Assembly (NCBI GenBank): GCA_905181635.1
Contig: CAJIYM010000005.1
Span: 77,568-141,567 of the forward strand
Source of the DNA: an uncultured Flavobacteriales bacterium
GTDB lineage: Bacteria; Bacteroidota; Bacteroidia; Flavobacteriales; BACL11
Length of the DNA: 64,000 bases
Reading direction: 5' to 3'
Within the stretch, counting starts at the first letter, position 1. Every line of letters begins with the position of its first letter. Below are positions 42,329 to 53,288 of this stretch, piece after piece. A program made the position numbers and the translations under genes. The notes beneath the pieces are model-generated. The model did not search any database. It saw only the letters and a list, made by a program, of their open reading frames with translations, and was not told where the DNA came from.

Positions 42329-44725
42329 ATGACAAATAAAATTTTATCAATAGTAATGGCAGGATTTTTCTCTTTATCAGCAATGGCTGATGAGGGAATG
42401 TGGCTTCCACAGTTATTAAAAGCAATGAATGAAAACGATATGCAAGCACATGGTCTTCAGCTTACTGCTGAAGACTTGTATTCTGTAAATAACTCATCAC
42501 TTAAGGATGCAATTGTATCATTAGGAGGATTCTGTACGGCTGAAATGATTTCATCAGAAGGATTAATGCTTACCAATCACCATTGTGCATTCGGCTCTAT
42601 TCAAGAACATTCAAGTGTTAGTAATAACTACTTAAAAGATGGTTTTTGGGCAATGAGTCGTGATGAAGAACTGGTAAATGAAGGATTGACGGCATCATTT
42701 TTAGTAAGTATTGATGACGTGACTGCTCGTGTATTAGCAGAACTTACTGATGATATGACAGAAAAACAAAGATCAGCAAAAATTAGAGAAATCTCAAAAA
42801 CTATTGTTGATGAGAAAACTGCAGATACACACTACAATTCAAGGGTAAAATCTTTCTTTGGAGGAAATGACTTTTATATCATGACCTACGAAACATTTAA
42901 AGATGTTCGTTTAGTTGGGGCTCCACCATCATCAATTGGTAAATTTGGGGGGGACACTGACAACTGGATGTGGCCTAGACACACTGGAGATTTTGCTTTA
43001 TACCGTATTTACAGCGCTCCAGATGGAACACCAGCCGAATACTCAGTTGAAAATATTGCCTACAAACCAAAACATCACTTGCCTATACAGCTAGATGGTG
43101 TAGATAATGGTGACTACACTATGATTTTCGGTTTCCCTGGAAGTACTGATAGATACTTAACATCTTATGGCGTTCAAGAGGCATTAGATATCACAAACCC
43201 AACTACTGTTGATATCCGTGAAGAGAAATTAGCAATTATGAAAGCCGGGATGAATGCTTCTAAAAAAGTGAAAATTCAGTATGCTTCAAAATATGCGCAA
43301 ACTTCTAACTACTGGAAATACTTTATTGGACAATCAAAAGGATTAAAGTCAATGAAAGTTCATGATAAAAAAGTAGCAATTGAAGACGATTTCAGATCTT
43401 GGGTTGCTAAAGATCAATCAAGAATTGATAAATATGGCGAGGCCTTAAACTTAATTGAAAGCGCTTACAACACAAACAAAAAAATTGCTTTAAACAGAAC
43501 TTACCTAAATGAAGCTGTATTTATGGGATCAGAAATAATGTACTGGTCATTCAAGATGAATAGAGCAATTGCAGCATTACCTAGTGAAGGAAAGGAAAGG
43601 AATGTTGCAATTAGAGAGATCAAAAAAGAAGCTAAAGATTTTTACAAAGATTATAATGCTTCAGTTGATGAAGAATTATTTGGATCAATGTTAGAGATGT
43701 ACTACTATAATGTACCTAAAACACAACACTCTCCATTATTTAAGAGAATTGAAAATCAATTATTTGGTTTCAAAAAATTAGATTTTGGTTGGTACGCCAA
43801 AAATACATTTAGAAGATCAGTATTTTCATCAAGGGAGAAATTCTTTACTTTCTTAGAAAACCCTTCTACTACTAAAATTGAGAGAGATCCAGCTTACAAA
43901 ACTATAATGTCAATCTACAATCAGTACATTGAGCAAATTTCTCCTAAAAGAACTAATGCAAGAAAGAACTTAACAAAAGGAAATAGATTGTTTATTGCAG
44001 GATTAAGAGAAATGAATCCTGATAAAAATTATTACCCAAATGCTAATTCTACTATGAGGGGTACATATGGTAATGTAGGAGATTATGCTCCAGGAAATGC
44101 AATGCATTATGACTACTACACTACTATTGATGGTATTATGCAAAAAGAAGATGCTACAAATGAAGAATTTCAAGTACCTGCAAGACTGAAAGAGTTATAT
44201 GAAATTGGTGATTATGGACAATATGGAGATAAAGATGGTAACTTAAGAATTAACTTCATTTCAAACAATGATATTACGGGTGGTAACTCAGGCTCTCCAG
44301 TAATTAACGCTTGGGGAGAAATTGTTGGTACAGCTTTTGATGGTAACTGGGAATCAATGAGCGGAGATATTGCTTTTGAAAAAGAAGTGCAAAGAACTAT
44401 TTCTGTTGATATCAGATATACAATGTTCATTATTGACAAATTTGCTGGAGCAACTCACTTAATTAATGAAATGACTATAGCTCCTAAGCATGCTGAAAAA
44501 ATGACTAAAAAAGAATTAGCTGCTGCAGCTATGGAAACTGCTTTAGAAGACCCTAACACTATTGTTAAAGAACTAGAACTTAAAGAATATTTAGGAACTC
44601 AATTACCAGTATTCGATATGCATTCATTTGGTTCTGCTTTTGATATGGCTGTTGAACAATATGGCTCTTCAAAAGAACAAAGATTCTGGTGGTACGGCAA
44701 TGTGTATACTACTGAGAAAAGATAA
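42329..44725 (+). CDS. S46 family peptidase (DPP7/DPP11-like)
   Basis: DEGMWLPQLL N-terminus; catalytic His LTNHHCAFG and Ser GGNSGSPVIN. Confidence 0.95.
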   Translation: MTNKILSIVMAGFFSLSAMADEGMWLPQLLKAMNENDMQAHGLQLTAEDLYSVNNSSLKDAIVSLGGFCTAEMISSEGLMLTNHHCAFGSIQEHSSVSNNYLKDGFWAMSRDEELVNEGLTASFLVSIDDVTARVLAELTDDMTEKQRSAKIREISKTIVDEKTADTHYNSRVKSFFGGNDFYIMTYETFKDVRLVGAPPSSIGKFGGDTDNWMWPRHTGDFALYRIYSAPDGTPAEYSVENIAYKPKHHLPIQLDGVDNGDYTMIFGFPGSTDRYLTSYGVQEALDITNPTTVDIREEKLAIMKAGMNASKKVKIQYASKYAQTSNYWKYFIGQSKGLKSMKVHDKKVAIEDDFRSWVAKDQSRIDKYGEALNLIESAYNTNKKIALNRTYLNEAVFMGSEIMYWSFKMNRAIAALPSEGKERNVAIREIKKEAKDFYKDYNASVDEELFGSMLEMYYYNVPKTQHSPLFKRIENQLFGFKKLDFGWYAKNTFRRSVFSSREKFFTFLENPSTTKIERDPAYKTIMSIYNQYIEQISPKRTNARKNLTKGNRLFIAGLREMNPDKNYYPNANSTMRGTYGNVGDYAPGNAMHYDYYTTIDGIMQKEDATNEEFQVPARLKELYEIGDYGQYGDKDGNLRINFISNNDITGGNSGSPVINAWGEIVGTAFDGNWESMSGDIAFEKEVQRTISVDIRYTMFIIDKFAGATHLINEMTIAPKHAEKMTKKELAAAAMETALEDPNTIVKELELKEYLGTQLPVFDMHSFGSAFDMAVEQYGSSKEQRFWWYGNVYTTEKR

Positions 44726-44741
44726 ATTATCTCACATTTTT

Positions 44742-44775
44742 AAAAAAGCTCTACCGATTTGGTGGGGCTTTTTTT
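44742..44775 (+). terminator. Terminator after S46 peptidase
   Basis: AAAAAAGCTCTACC-gattt-GGTGGGGCTTTTTT with G-U pairs. Confidence 0.85.
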
Positions 44776-44788
44776 ATATTTACAAAAA

Positions 44789-45123
44789 ATGATTAAAAAT
44801 ATTTTAGCTTTTATAACGGGAATACTATTAGGAATTATAGTAAATATGGGGCTCATAATCTTAGGGAGCAAGCTTATACCTACACCTAAAGGCTTTGACC
44901 CAATGAATGCCGTAAACTGGGCGGCTAGTTAATTTTATTTTCCCTTTTCTAGCACACGCTTTAGGGGCACTTTAGTAGGGGCTTTTTTAGCGGCTAAAAT
45001 TGCTAACTCATTCAATTGCCATTATCAATTAGTATTGGCGTATTTTCTTAACTGGAGGAGTTACAATGATCTATATATTACCTGCTTCTGTATGCTTTAT
45101 ATGTAAAAATTTAATAGTAGCCT
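44789..45123 (+). pseudogene. Decayed small integral membrane protein gene
   Basis: Intact N-terminus MIKNILAFITGILLGIIVNMGLIILGSKLIPTPKGFDPMNAVNWAAS* (44789..44932), then FIFPFLAHALGAL, VGAFLAAKIA and GGVTMIYILPAS recoverable only in shifted frames. Confidence 0.75.
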
Positions 45124-45166
45124 AGATTCCAACGGGACATCTATAGTGGATAATTGCGAAAAAAGT

Positions 45167-47062
45167 TTAGTAAGCTCTTGCTTTATTTCCTTCCATATAA
45201 TTCATAAAAGCTTTGTTTACCACCTTCACCCCGCCTGGAGTTGGGTAATTTCCTGTAAAGTACCAATCCCCTTTATGGTCAGGACAAGATCCATGTAAAT
45301 CAGAAATAGATTGATAAATAATCTTTACCTTAGCCTTTGTATTTTTAGGAGTTAACAATTCACCAATCTTCACTGAAATTTCTTCTGCAGTAAAAGGATT
45401 GTATATTTCCTGAATATAATTTACCATTAACTCTTTTGATAAAAATGCTTGTGCTTTACATTTATCGTATACAGTTGTAAGAATGTGCTCTTGCTCAGTG
45501 TCTTTTAATAATTCAACAGCTGCATTAAAGGCAATAAAATCACCCATTTTTGCCATATCAATCCCATAACAATCAGGGTATCTAATCTGTGGTGCTGATG
45601 AAACAACAATAATTTTTTTAGGTCCTAATCTATCTAAAATTCTAATAATAGATTGCTTTAGAGTTGTTCCTCTTACGATACTATCATCAATCATCACTAG
45701 ATTATCAGTATTTTTGACTGTTCCATAAGTAATGTCATAAACATGAGCTACTAAATCGTTCCTGCTTTCGTCAGAGGCAATAAAGGTTCTCAACTTAGCG
45801 TCTTTAATTGCAATTTTTTCAGCTCTTGGAGAAATCTCCATAATTTTCGAAATTTCATCATGGCAAGGATTATTTCCTAATTCCTGAATCTTTTTGGTTT
45901 TTACTTTATTTAAATAAGCATGGCAACCTTTTAATAGTCCAAAATATGAAACCTCTGCAGTATTTGGAATATAAGAAAATACTGTGTTTTTCACATCATT
46001 ATCAATTGACTCTAATACCTTAGGGAAAATACGTCTACCGAGTTCTAGTCTCTCCTTATAGATACCGGCATCATTTCCTCTTGAAAAATAAATGCGTTCA
46101 AACGAACATGATTTCCTTTCTAATGGCTCTCTTACTTGTTTTTCTTCAACCTTCCCGTCTTTTTTAATGATAAGAGCATGTCCTCTTTTTATTTCCTTAA
46201 CATCATCAATATTTACATCAAAAGAAGTTTGTATCACTGACCTTTCAGAAGCAACCACAACAATTTCATCATCTTTGTAGTAATATGCTGGACGTATTGC
46301 ATTTGGATCTCTCAATGCAAAAGCATCCCCATGCCCCATTAGCCCACACATAACATAACCTCCATCCCAGTATTTTGCAGATTGAGTTAAGATATCTTGA
46401 ACATCTAATTCATCTTCAATTACATTTGTAATCTCTTTTTTAGTAAACTTATCTTTGTGTTTGTAGTAAATTTCATCATTTGCTTCGTCTAAGAAATGCC
46501 CAATTTTTTCCAAAATTGTTACTGTATCTGCTTTCTTTTTCGGATGCTGACCCAAATCGACTAATTGCTGAAAAAGCTCATCAACATTTGTCATATTAAA
46601 GTTTCCTGCCAAAACTAAGTTTCGAGTTTTCCAATTACTTTGTCTTAAAAAAGGATGGCATTGCTCTATTGTGTTCCCACCAAAAGTACCGTAACGCAAG
46701 TGTCCTAAAAATAACTCACCTGTAAAAGGCATATTTTCTTTCATCCACTGAGGATCTTTTAATTTTTCTGGATCATTCTTCTCTAACTCAATAAACCTTT
46801 TATTTACTTGCTTAAATACATCCTGAATTGGATTAGTTGCTACTGACCTTTTTCTACTAATATACCTTTTACCAGGATCTACATCTAACTTTATGTTGGC
46901 CAATCCAACTCCATCTTGCCCTCTATTGTGTTGTTTTTCCATCAATAAATACATCTTGTTTAAGCCATAAAGCGAACTACCATATTTTTCTTGGTAATAA
47001 GATAAAGGCTTAAGTAATCTAAGCATTGCTACTCCACATTCATGTTTTATTGAATCACTCAT
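45167..47062 (-). CDS. purF: Amidophosphoribosyltransferase
   Basis: ECGVAML with Cys9 as candidate N-terminal nucleophile; LGHLRYGTFGG; PRPP-binding VMIDDSIVRGTT. Confidence 0.95.
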   Translation of the reverse strand: MSDSIKHECGVAMLRLLKPLSYYQEKYGSSLYGLNKMYLLMEKQHNRGQDGVGLANIKLDVDPGKRYISRKRSVATNPIQDVFKQVNKRFIELEKNDPEKLKDPQWMKENMPFTGELFLGHLRYGTFGGNTIEQCHPFLRQSNWKTRNLVLAGNFNMTNVDELFQQLVDLGQHPKKKADTVTILEKIGHFLDEANDEIYYKHKDKFTKKEITNVIEDELDVQDILTQSAKYWDGGYVMCGLMGHGDAFALRDPNAIRPAYYYKDDEIVVVASERSVIQTSFDVNIDDVKEIKRGHALIIKKDGKVEEKQVREPLERKSCSFERIYFSRGNDAGIYKERLELGRRIFPKVLESIDNDVKNTVFSYIPNTAEVSYFGLLKGCHAYLNKVKTKKIQELGNNPCHDEISKIMEISPRAEKIAIKDAKLRTFIASDESRNDLVAHVYDITYGTVKNTDNLVMIDDSIVRGTTLKQSIIRILDRLGPKKIIVVSSAPQIRYPDCYGIDMAKMGDFIAFNAAVELLKDTEQEHILTTVYDKCKAQAFLSKELMVNYIQEIYNPFTAEEISVKIGELLTPKNTKAKVKIIYQSISDLHGSCPDHKGDWYFTGNYPTPGGVKVVNKAFMNYMEGNKARAY

Positions 47063-47093
47063 GGTATTATTTTTAGGAATGCGAAATTACAGA

Positions 47094-47327
47094 TTATTGC
47101 GCTAATATTTTCATTAATCCATTAATACCTGGGTTTGTAAAACTCACTCCATCCACCATTAGTGTTGGGATTACTCTTTTACCGTTATTTATTTCTTCAA
47201 CTAGAGCAATAGCCTGTTGATTATCAGTAATATCAATATATTCAAATTCAACTCCTTTAGAGTCTAAAAATCTTTTTGCAATTACGCAATCTGAGCACCA
47301 ATCTGCTCCATACACTTTAATGTTCAT
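47094..47327 (-). CDS. Glutaredoxin family protein
   Basis: VYGADWCSDCVIAKRFLDSKGVEFEYIDI; VIPTLMVDG. Confidence 0.93.
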   Translation of the reverse strand: MNIKVYGADWCSDCVIAKRFLDSKGVEFEYIDITDNQQAIALVEEINNGKRVIPTLMVDGVSFTNPGINGLMKILAQ

Positions 47328-47595
47328 AATGATAAAATTTATAAGTTATTTCGTTTTGTATTATTGTACATTCCTTGCAATGCGAAAGAAAGGTGAATTT
47401 ATAATCAATATGTAAATCAAAAGCACTGTTATCGACTGTAAATATTCTATCACATTCTAATTTTCCATCTGGTGAAAATCTTTGAATTCTATATTTATTT
47501 TTCTCATCAGTAATAAAAAACCAAGAACCAGAACCAACTGTACCACTTAGCCATTGCGCTTTGTCAGGAATATTAATATCTTTCTTAGATTTCAT
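47317..47595 (-). CDS. Hypothetical protein
   Basis: 92 aa; overlaps glutaredoxin start by 11 bp; resembles DUF6314-type small beta proteins only loosely. Confidence 0.65.
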   Translation of the reverse strand: MKSKKDINIPDKAQWLSGTVGSGSWFFITDEKNKYRIQRFSPDGKLECDRIFTVDNSAFDLHIDYKFTFLSHCKECTIIQNEITYKFYHYEH

Positions 47596-47597
47596 AG

Positions 47598-48251
47598 CTA
47601 TATACTTTCAATACTAGTAAAATATGATTTTATGTGGCTTTTCTTTATTTGTCTATAATTTTTCACTCCCATAACATAATAATTAGAATTTGCGATGCTA
47701 ATGTTCCTCTTAGGAGATGGAGACAAACAAAAAGGATATTTTAATCTAAATCTAGTAATCCAATGTGGTTTTGAAGCAAGCATTATTGTGGTAACAAATC
47801 TTGAGCAATTAGTACCTGTCGGAACTATTGGGCCATATGAAATTAATCCCATTTTTTGTATCTCCTTAGCTTTTTCATAAGCCTTATTGAAATCAATATT
47901 TTTTAAAATTGAAGCATATAGTTTACCGTGTCCGTGCGTAGCCTTTAAATTAGATATCTCTAATAATATCTCCTCAATATTATCAATTGAATTGTCTGAA
48001 ATTATAGGTTTAGATTTCAGCAATATATCCGGATCTGTTTCTAAGTCTCTTACTCTACCATATCCAAATGGACTATGATATCTACCAAAATCAAAATAAT
48101 TTATTTGATTCTTAGCTGAATTTACTAAAATTAAAGCTGAATGTCCTACCCTATATTTTCCATTAGTCGAAAACACTTTGTCATACCATGCGCCTGCAGC
48201 TGCAACCATGCCTTCGGGCCAAGCAAGTACGATTATAAAGTCTTTTTGCAT
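47598..48251 (-). CDS. DUF6695-like protein, candidate permuted papain-fold hydrolase
   Basis: FIIVLAWPEGMVAAAGAWYDKV; RVGHSALIL (His37) and TGTNCSRFVTTI (Cys149); family name from memory. Confidence 0.68.
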   Translation of the reverse strand: MQKDFIIVLAWPEGMVAAAGAWYDKVFSTNGKYRVGHSALILVNSAKNQINYFDFGRYHSPFGYGRVRDLETDPDILLKSKPIISDNSIDNIEEILLEISNLKATHGHGKLYASILKNIDFNKAYEKAKEIQKMGLISYGPIVPTGTNCSRFVTTIMLASKPHWITRFRLKYPFCLSPSPKRNISIANSNYYVMGVKNYRQIKKSHIKSYFTSIESI

Positions 48252-48320
48252 TCTGTAAAAATAAAAAAAATAGCAAATTAATACCTTGCAATATTTAAAA
48301 CTTTAAAAGTTAAATATATA

Positions 48321-48803
48321 TTATATTATCTTTTTTATTTTCTCGATAATTTCAGAAACTGCAGGGCAAACTTCTACATTCTTTTCAGTTAATTTTAGCA
48401 ATTGACTTTGTCTAATTCTATTTGTATGTGGGAATTCACGGCAGGCCTTTGGCCTAACATCATAAATAGAACATCGGTTATCGCTTCCTAAAAAAATACA
48501 GGGGACAGATTTAAGAACATAATCCTTATCCTCATCGATTCTTAAGTACTTGCCTGCAAATACTGATGGTTTAATTTTTAAATGATTAGCAACTCTACTA
48601 ATATCCTTGTCCGTAAATAAAGGCCCTGTATTGTTACAGCAGTTTGCACACTTCAAGCAATCGGTACAGGAAAAAATCTCATCATGTAAAGGGTGAATAA
48701 GTTTATCCAACACTTTAGATTTTACTTTTTTTAAACGATTAAAGAGCTTCTTATTTTCTTTGCGCTTTAATATTACTTGCTCTTTATGTTGAGCTAAATT
48801 CAT
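48321..48803 (-). CDS. YkgJ family cysteine cluster protein
   Basis: CTDCLKCANCCNNTGPLFTDKDI; CSIYDVRPKACREFPH. Confidence 0.93.
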   Translation of the reverse strand: MNLAQHKEQVILKRKENKKLFNRLKKVKSKVLDKLIHPLHDEIFSCTDCLKCANCCNNTGPLFTDKDISRVANHLKIKPSVFAGKYLRIDEDKDYVLKSVPCIFLGSDNRCSIYDVRPKACREFPHTNRIRQSQLLKLTEKNVEVCPAVSEIIEKIKKII

Positions 48804-50002
48804 TAACTTATTTTTCCATTATATAACTTAAGTGCTGCAGCCAAAATGGTTATCGATTTCTGTAATGATTTTTTATTTAACACATAAGCAATACGTACTT
48901 GATTTGTACCAATATTAGGTGTTGCATAAAAGCCTGCAGCAGGAGCTATCATTATAGTTTCTCCATCTAATTCAAAATCTTCCAATAACCACTGAGCAAA
49001 TTTATCAGCATCATCAACAGGAAGCTCTGCAATAGCATAAAAAGCACCAGTTGGTTTTGGGCAAAATACACCTTCAATTTTATTTAACCCTTCTACTAGC
49101 AAATCTCTTCTACTTACATATTCTGCGCTTACTTCTTCAAAATAAGAAATATCTGTTTTTAAGGCTGCTTCGCCAGCAATTTGCCCAAATGTAGGTGGTG
49201 ATAATCTTGCTTGCGCAAACTTCATTACAGCTGCCATTAAAACCTTGTTTTTAGAAACTATACACCCCACTCTAATTCCACACATAGAATATCTCTTTGA
49301 GGTAGAATCAATTACAATTGAATTCTCTTTCAAGCCTTCGATATTCAACACTGAATGATGCACATTTCCATCATAAGCAAATTCACGATATACTTCATCT
49401 GCAATAAGAAACAAGTCATGTTTTATCACAATATCTCTAAGAGTTTCTAATTCCTTTTTAGAATATAAATACCCAGTTGGGTTTCCGGGATTACATATAA
49501 GGATAGCTTTAGTATTAGGTGTAATTAGTTTTTCAAATTCTTGTATTTTGGGCAATGCAAAACCATCATAAATTGATGTGGCAATTGGCTTAACCTTTAC
49601 GCCTGCTGAAGTAGAAAAACCATTATAATTTGCGTAAAATGGTTCTGGAATAATAATTTCATCTCCAACATCAAGACAAGTATTTAAAGCAAACAAAAGA
49701 GCCTCAGAACCTCCTGTTGTTACAATTATATCGTCGTGATTAATTGCTATGCCTAAATTTTGGTAATATTTAGCTAGTCCTTTTCGATAACTCTCAAATC
49801 CTGCTGAATGAGAATATTCTACTACTTTATCAGAAAAATTATGTATTGCTTCCAAAGCTAATTCAGGAGTTTTAATATCAGGCTGACCAATATTTAAATG
49901 ATAAACTTTTTTCCCATCTTTTTTTGCTTTTTCAGAAAATGGCACCAACTTTCTTATTGGTGACTCTGGCATATTAATTCCCTTCTTTGATATTTTTGGC
50001 AT
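48803..50002 (-). CDS. Pyridoxal phosphate-dependent aminotransferase (class I/II)
   Basis: NPGNPTGYLYS, ADEVYREFAYDG, DSTSKRYSMCGIRVG; ATG 50002 preferred because 50035 falls in a terminator hairpin. Confidence 0.94.
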   Translation of the reverse strand: MPKISKKGINMPESPIRKLVPFSEKAKKDGKKVYHLNIGQPDIKTPELALEAIHNFSDKVVEYSHSAGFESYRKGLAKYYQNLGIAINHDDIIVTTGGSEALLFALNTCLDVGDEIIIPEPFYANYNGFSTSAGVKVKPIATSIYDGFALPKIQEFEKLITPNTKAILICNPGNPTGYLYSKKELETLRDIVIKHDLFLIADEVYREFAYDGNVHHSVLNIEGLKENSIVIDSTSKRYSMCGIRVGCIVSKNKVLMAAVMKFAQARLSPPTFGQIAGEAALKTDISYFEEVSAEYVSRRDLLVEGLNKIEGVFCPKPTGAFYAIAELPVDDADKFAQWLLEDFELDGETIMIAPAAGFYATPNIGTNQVRIAYVLNKKSLQKSITILAAALKLYNGKIS

Positions 50003-50026
50003 TATTGTAAAATTTTTATAAAAAAA

Positions 50027-50046
50027 CACCCTCATAAATGAGGGTG
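50027..50046 (-). terminator. Terminator downstream of the DUF1573 gene (minus strand)
   Basis: CACCCTCAT-aa-ATGAGGGTG perfect inverted repeat, T run on the minus strand. Confidence 0.85.
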
Positions 50047-50073
50047 CTAATGTCGTAATATATTTTGAATTAC

Positions 50074-50544
50074 TTATTTCTTTTCTAAAGGAGATCCTTC
50101 CGTTTTTCTTAATGGAGCAGTCTCTTCTTTTGGAGCAGGATTAACCTCACCTTTAATTGTTAAGATAACAGGCTTCTTACTAGCATTAGTAGTTAAAGTA
50201 ATTGTTTTTGTGAATTTTCCTACTCTATTAGTTGCATACTTTACACCAATTTCAGCTGTAACTCCAGGAGCAATAGGTTCTCTTGGCCATGTTGGTACTG
50301 TGCAACCACAACTACCTTTTGCATTTTTAATTAACAAAGGCTCAGTTCCATTATTCGTGAATACAAAACTTCTAGCACCGTCAGCATTGTGCTCAATCGT
50401 TCCATAATCCATAACTTTCGATACAAAATCAATAGTTACATTAGTAGATTCTTCAGTTTTGGGTGCATCAGTATTTATAACATTTTGAGCATTTACCAGG
50501 GTAAATCCTGTTACAATTGCTAGAGATAAAAGTAATTTTCTCAT
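50074..50544 (-). CDS. DUF1573 domain secreted protein
   Basis: Signal peptide; FDFGxI-like VSKVMDYGTIEHN; NAKGSCGCTVPTWPREPIAPG. Confidence 0.9.
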   Translation of the reverse strand: MRKLLLSLAIVTGFTLVNAQNVINTDAPKTEESTNVTIDFVSKVMDYGTIEHNADGARSFVFTNNGTEPLLIKNAKGSCGCTVPTWPREPIAPGVTAEIGVKYATNRVGKFTKTITLTTNASKKPVILTIKGEVNPAPKEETAPLRKTEGSPLEKK

Positions 50545-50580
50545 TTCTTTTTTTTAAGTTAATTTTCAAATAGTGAACGG

Positions 50581-50588
50581 CAAATCTA
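50581..50588 (-). promoter_or_regulatory. -7 element upstream of DUF1573 gene
   Basis: TAGATTTG on minus strand. Confidence 0.6.
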
Positions 50589-50649
50589 ACAAAATATTTT
50601 ATTTATACAAATAAGATATTACATGAAATCCTCAGAATATTAGAATGTG

Positions 50650-50657
50650 TAGATTTG
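50650..50657 (+). promoter_or_regulatory. -7 element upstream of valS
   Basis: TAGATTTG. Confidence 0.6.
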
Positions 50658-50678
50658 CAATTTACAAATAAAACTTAA

Positions 50679-53288
50679 ATGAGCATTCCAAAAACATACA
50701 ACCCCAGAAATACTGAAGATAAATGGTACGCCCACTGGATTCAAAAAGGCTATTTCAATTCGTCTCCTGATGATCGTGAGGCTTATACTATTGTAATTCC
50801 TCCGCCAAACGTAACAGGTGTTTTACACATGGGTCACATGTTAAACAATACTTTGCAAGACGTAATGGTAAGGCGTGCTCGTATGATGGGGTTTAATGCT
50901 TGTTGGGTGCCAGGCACTGATCATGCTTCAATTGCCACAGAAGCAAAAGTAGTGCAGAAACTAGCAAAAGAAGGTATCCAAAAAAATGACCTAACAAGAA
51001 ATGAATTCTTAGAGCATGCTTTTGATTGGAAAGAAAAACATGGAGGAATAATTCTGGAACAACTAAAAAAATTAGGAGCTTCATGCGATTGGGATCGAAC
51101 GAAGTTCACAATGGATGATGAAATGAGTGAATCTGTAATTAAAGTTTTTGTTGACTTACATCAAAAAGGACTTATTTACAGAGGCGTGCGTATGGTAAAT
51201 TGGGATCCATCTGCACAAACAGCTTTGTCAGATGAAGAGGTAATACACAAAGAAGTAAATTCAAAACTCTACTATATTAAATATAAAATTGAAGGAATTA
51301 ATGAAACAATAACAATTGCTACCACTAGACCAGAAACTATTTTAGGGGATTCAGCAATTTGTGTGAATCCTAATGATGAACGATACACACACTTAAAAGA
51401 TAAAAAAGCAATTGTCCCTTTAGTAGATAGAGCTATCCCTATTATCTTTGATGAATATGTCGATATGGAATTCGGAACAGGGGCATTAAAAATTACTCCG
51501 GCACATGATATAAATGACTATAAATTAGGATATAAGTATGGATTAAAAACAATTGATATCCTAAATGATGATGGTACTTTAAGTGAAAGTGCAAGCTTAT
51601 ATGTTGGGAAAGATAGATTTGTAGTGAGAGAGAAAATTGCTTTGGACTTAAAAACTAAAGGCTGTTTAGTGAAAACAGAAGAATACCAAAATAAAGTTGG
51701 TTTTTCAGAAAGAACAGATGCGGTGATTGAACCTAAGCTATCTATGCAATGGTTTTTTAAAATGGAATCCTTTTCAAAACCTGCGTTAGAACATGTAATG
51801 AATGATGATATTCAATTTCATCCTCCAAAATTTAAAAACACTTACAGGCATTGGATGGAAAATATTAAGGACTGGTGTGTGTCTCGTCAGCTTTGGTGGG
51901 GGCAACAGATTCCGGCCTATTTCTACGAAGACAATAAATACGTTGTTGCTGAGAATAAAGAAGACGCGTTAGCTTTAGCTCAAAAAGAGAGTCCGTCAGT
52001 AACTATGGATGACTTAAAACAAGATTCAGATGTGCTAGACACCTGGTTCTCTTCTTGGCTATGGCCAATTTCTGTTTTTGATGGAATAAGAAACCCTAAT
52101 AATGCAGAAATAAATTACTACTACCCTACTAATGATTTAATTACAGGACCAGATATATTGTTCTTTTGGGTAGCTAGGATGGTTATGGCGGGTTATGAAT
52201 ATAGAGGGGAATTACCATTTAAAAATGTTTATCTTACCGGAATAGTTCGAGATGATCAAGGTAGAAAAATGAGTAAAACATTAGGGAATTCACCTGACCC
52301 TATTGAGTTGATAACAAAATATGGAGCTGATGGAGTAAGAGTGGGAATGCTGCTCTGTGCACCAGCAGGAAACGATATTCATTTTGATGAAGGGCTTTGT
52401 GAGCAAGGCCGTAATTTCTCTAACAAAATATGGAATGCTTTTCGTTTAATTAAAGGATGGGAAGTATCTAATTGTAAGCAACCAGAAAGTTCAAAAATGG
52501 CCATAAATTGGTTTGAAAGCAAACTCAGTAAGACTATTAATGAAATTGACCAATCATATAGTAAATACAGAATTTCTGAAGCTTTAATGGGGACATATAA
52601 GTTGGTTTGGGATGATTTCTGTTCATGGTACTTAGAAATAGTAAAGCCTAACTTCGGAAGCCCAATAGACAGCACTACATATGCTGAAACAATTAAGCAG
52701 CTAGAAAAAATACTAAAACTATTACATCCTTTTATGCCTTTCCTATCAGAAGAAATATGGCATTTGATTGATAATAGAAAAGAAGACATTATTGTTGCAG
52801 ATTGGCCAGTAGTAGGAATTGTAAACGAGCAGTTATTATCTGATTTTGAAAACACAAAAGAGTTGGTGGCGGGAATAAGAACAATAAGAAAACAGCAAAA
52901 TATTGCAAATAAAGAACAACTAGAATTACTCGTTATTGAAAACCAAAAACCCAATACTAATTTAGATGCTATTGCTGCAAAACTAGGAAATATTTCAAGC
53001 ATAAACACTACACTTGGAAAACTAAATGGTGCTTTTAGTTTTATGATTAAGTCAAACGAATACTTTATCCCATTAGCTAGAAATATTGATGTTGCATTTG
53101 AAATTGAAAAACTACAAAAAGAATTAGATTACACTATAGGCTTCTTAAAGTCGGTAGAAACGAAATTGAGCAATGAGCGCTTTGTCAATAACGCCCCTCA
53201 ACAAGTAGTTGCAAACGAGAAAAATAAAATGACTGATGCAAAATCTAAAATTGAAATCATAGAAATTAAAATTAAGCATCTTTCTTAA
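50679..53288 (+). CDS. valS: Valyl-tRNA synthetase
   Basis: [35 protein letters not shown]. Confidence 0.98.
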   Translation: MSIPKTYNPRNTEDKWYAHWIQKGYFNSSPDDREAYTIVIPPPNVTGVLHMGHMLNNTLQDVMVRRARMMGFNACWVPGTDHASIATEAKVVQKLAKEGIQKNDLTRNEFLEHAFDWKEKHGGIILEQLKKLGASCDWDRTKFTMDDEMSESVIKVFVDLHQKGLIYRGVRMVNWDPSAQTALSDEEVIHKEVNSKLYYIKYKIEGINETITIATTRPETILGDSAICVNPNDERYTHLKDKKAIVPLVDRAIPIIFDEYVDMEFGTGALKITPAHDINDYKLGYKYGLKTIDILNDDGTLSESASLYVGKDRFVVREKIALDLKTKGCLVKTEEYQNKVGFSERTDAVIEPKLSMQWFFKMESFSKPALEHVMNDDIQFHPPKFKNTYRHWMENIKDWCVSRQLWWGQQIPAYFYEDNKYVVAENKEDALALAQKESPSVTMDDLKQDSDVLDTWFSSWLWPISVFDGIRNPNNAEINYYYPTNDLITGPDILFFWVARMVMAGYEYRGELPFKNVYLTGIVRDDQGRKMSKTLGNSPDPIELITKYGADGVRVGMLLCAPAGNDIHFDEGLCEQGRNFSNKIWNAFRLIKGWEVSNCKQPESSKMAINWFESKLSKTINEIDQSYSKYRISEALMGTYKLVWDDFCSWYLEIVKPNFGSPIDSTTYAETIKQLEKILKLLHPFMPFLSEEIWHLIDNRKEDIIVADWPVVGIVNEQLLSDFENTKELVAGIRTIRKQQNIANKEQLELLVIENQKPNTNLDAIAAKLGNISSINTTLGKLNGAFSFMIKSNEYFIPLARNIDVAFEIEKLQKELDYTIGFLKSVETKLSNERFVNNAPQQVVANEKNKMTDAKSKIEIIEIKIKHLS

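Noticed and set aside
52379-53008. 209-aa ORF antisense to valS
   Set aside because: Lies fully within valS, Ser/Phe-rich shadow translation, no independent promoter or domain.
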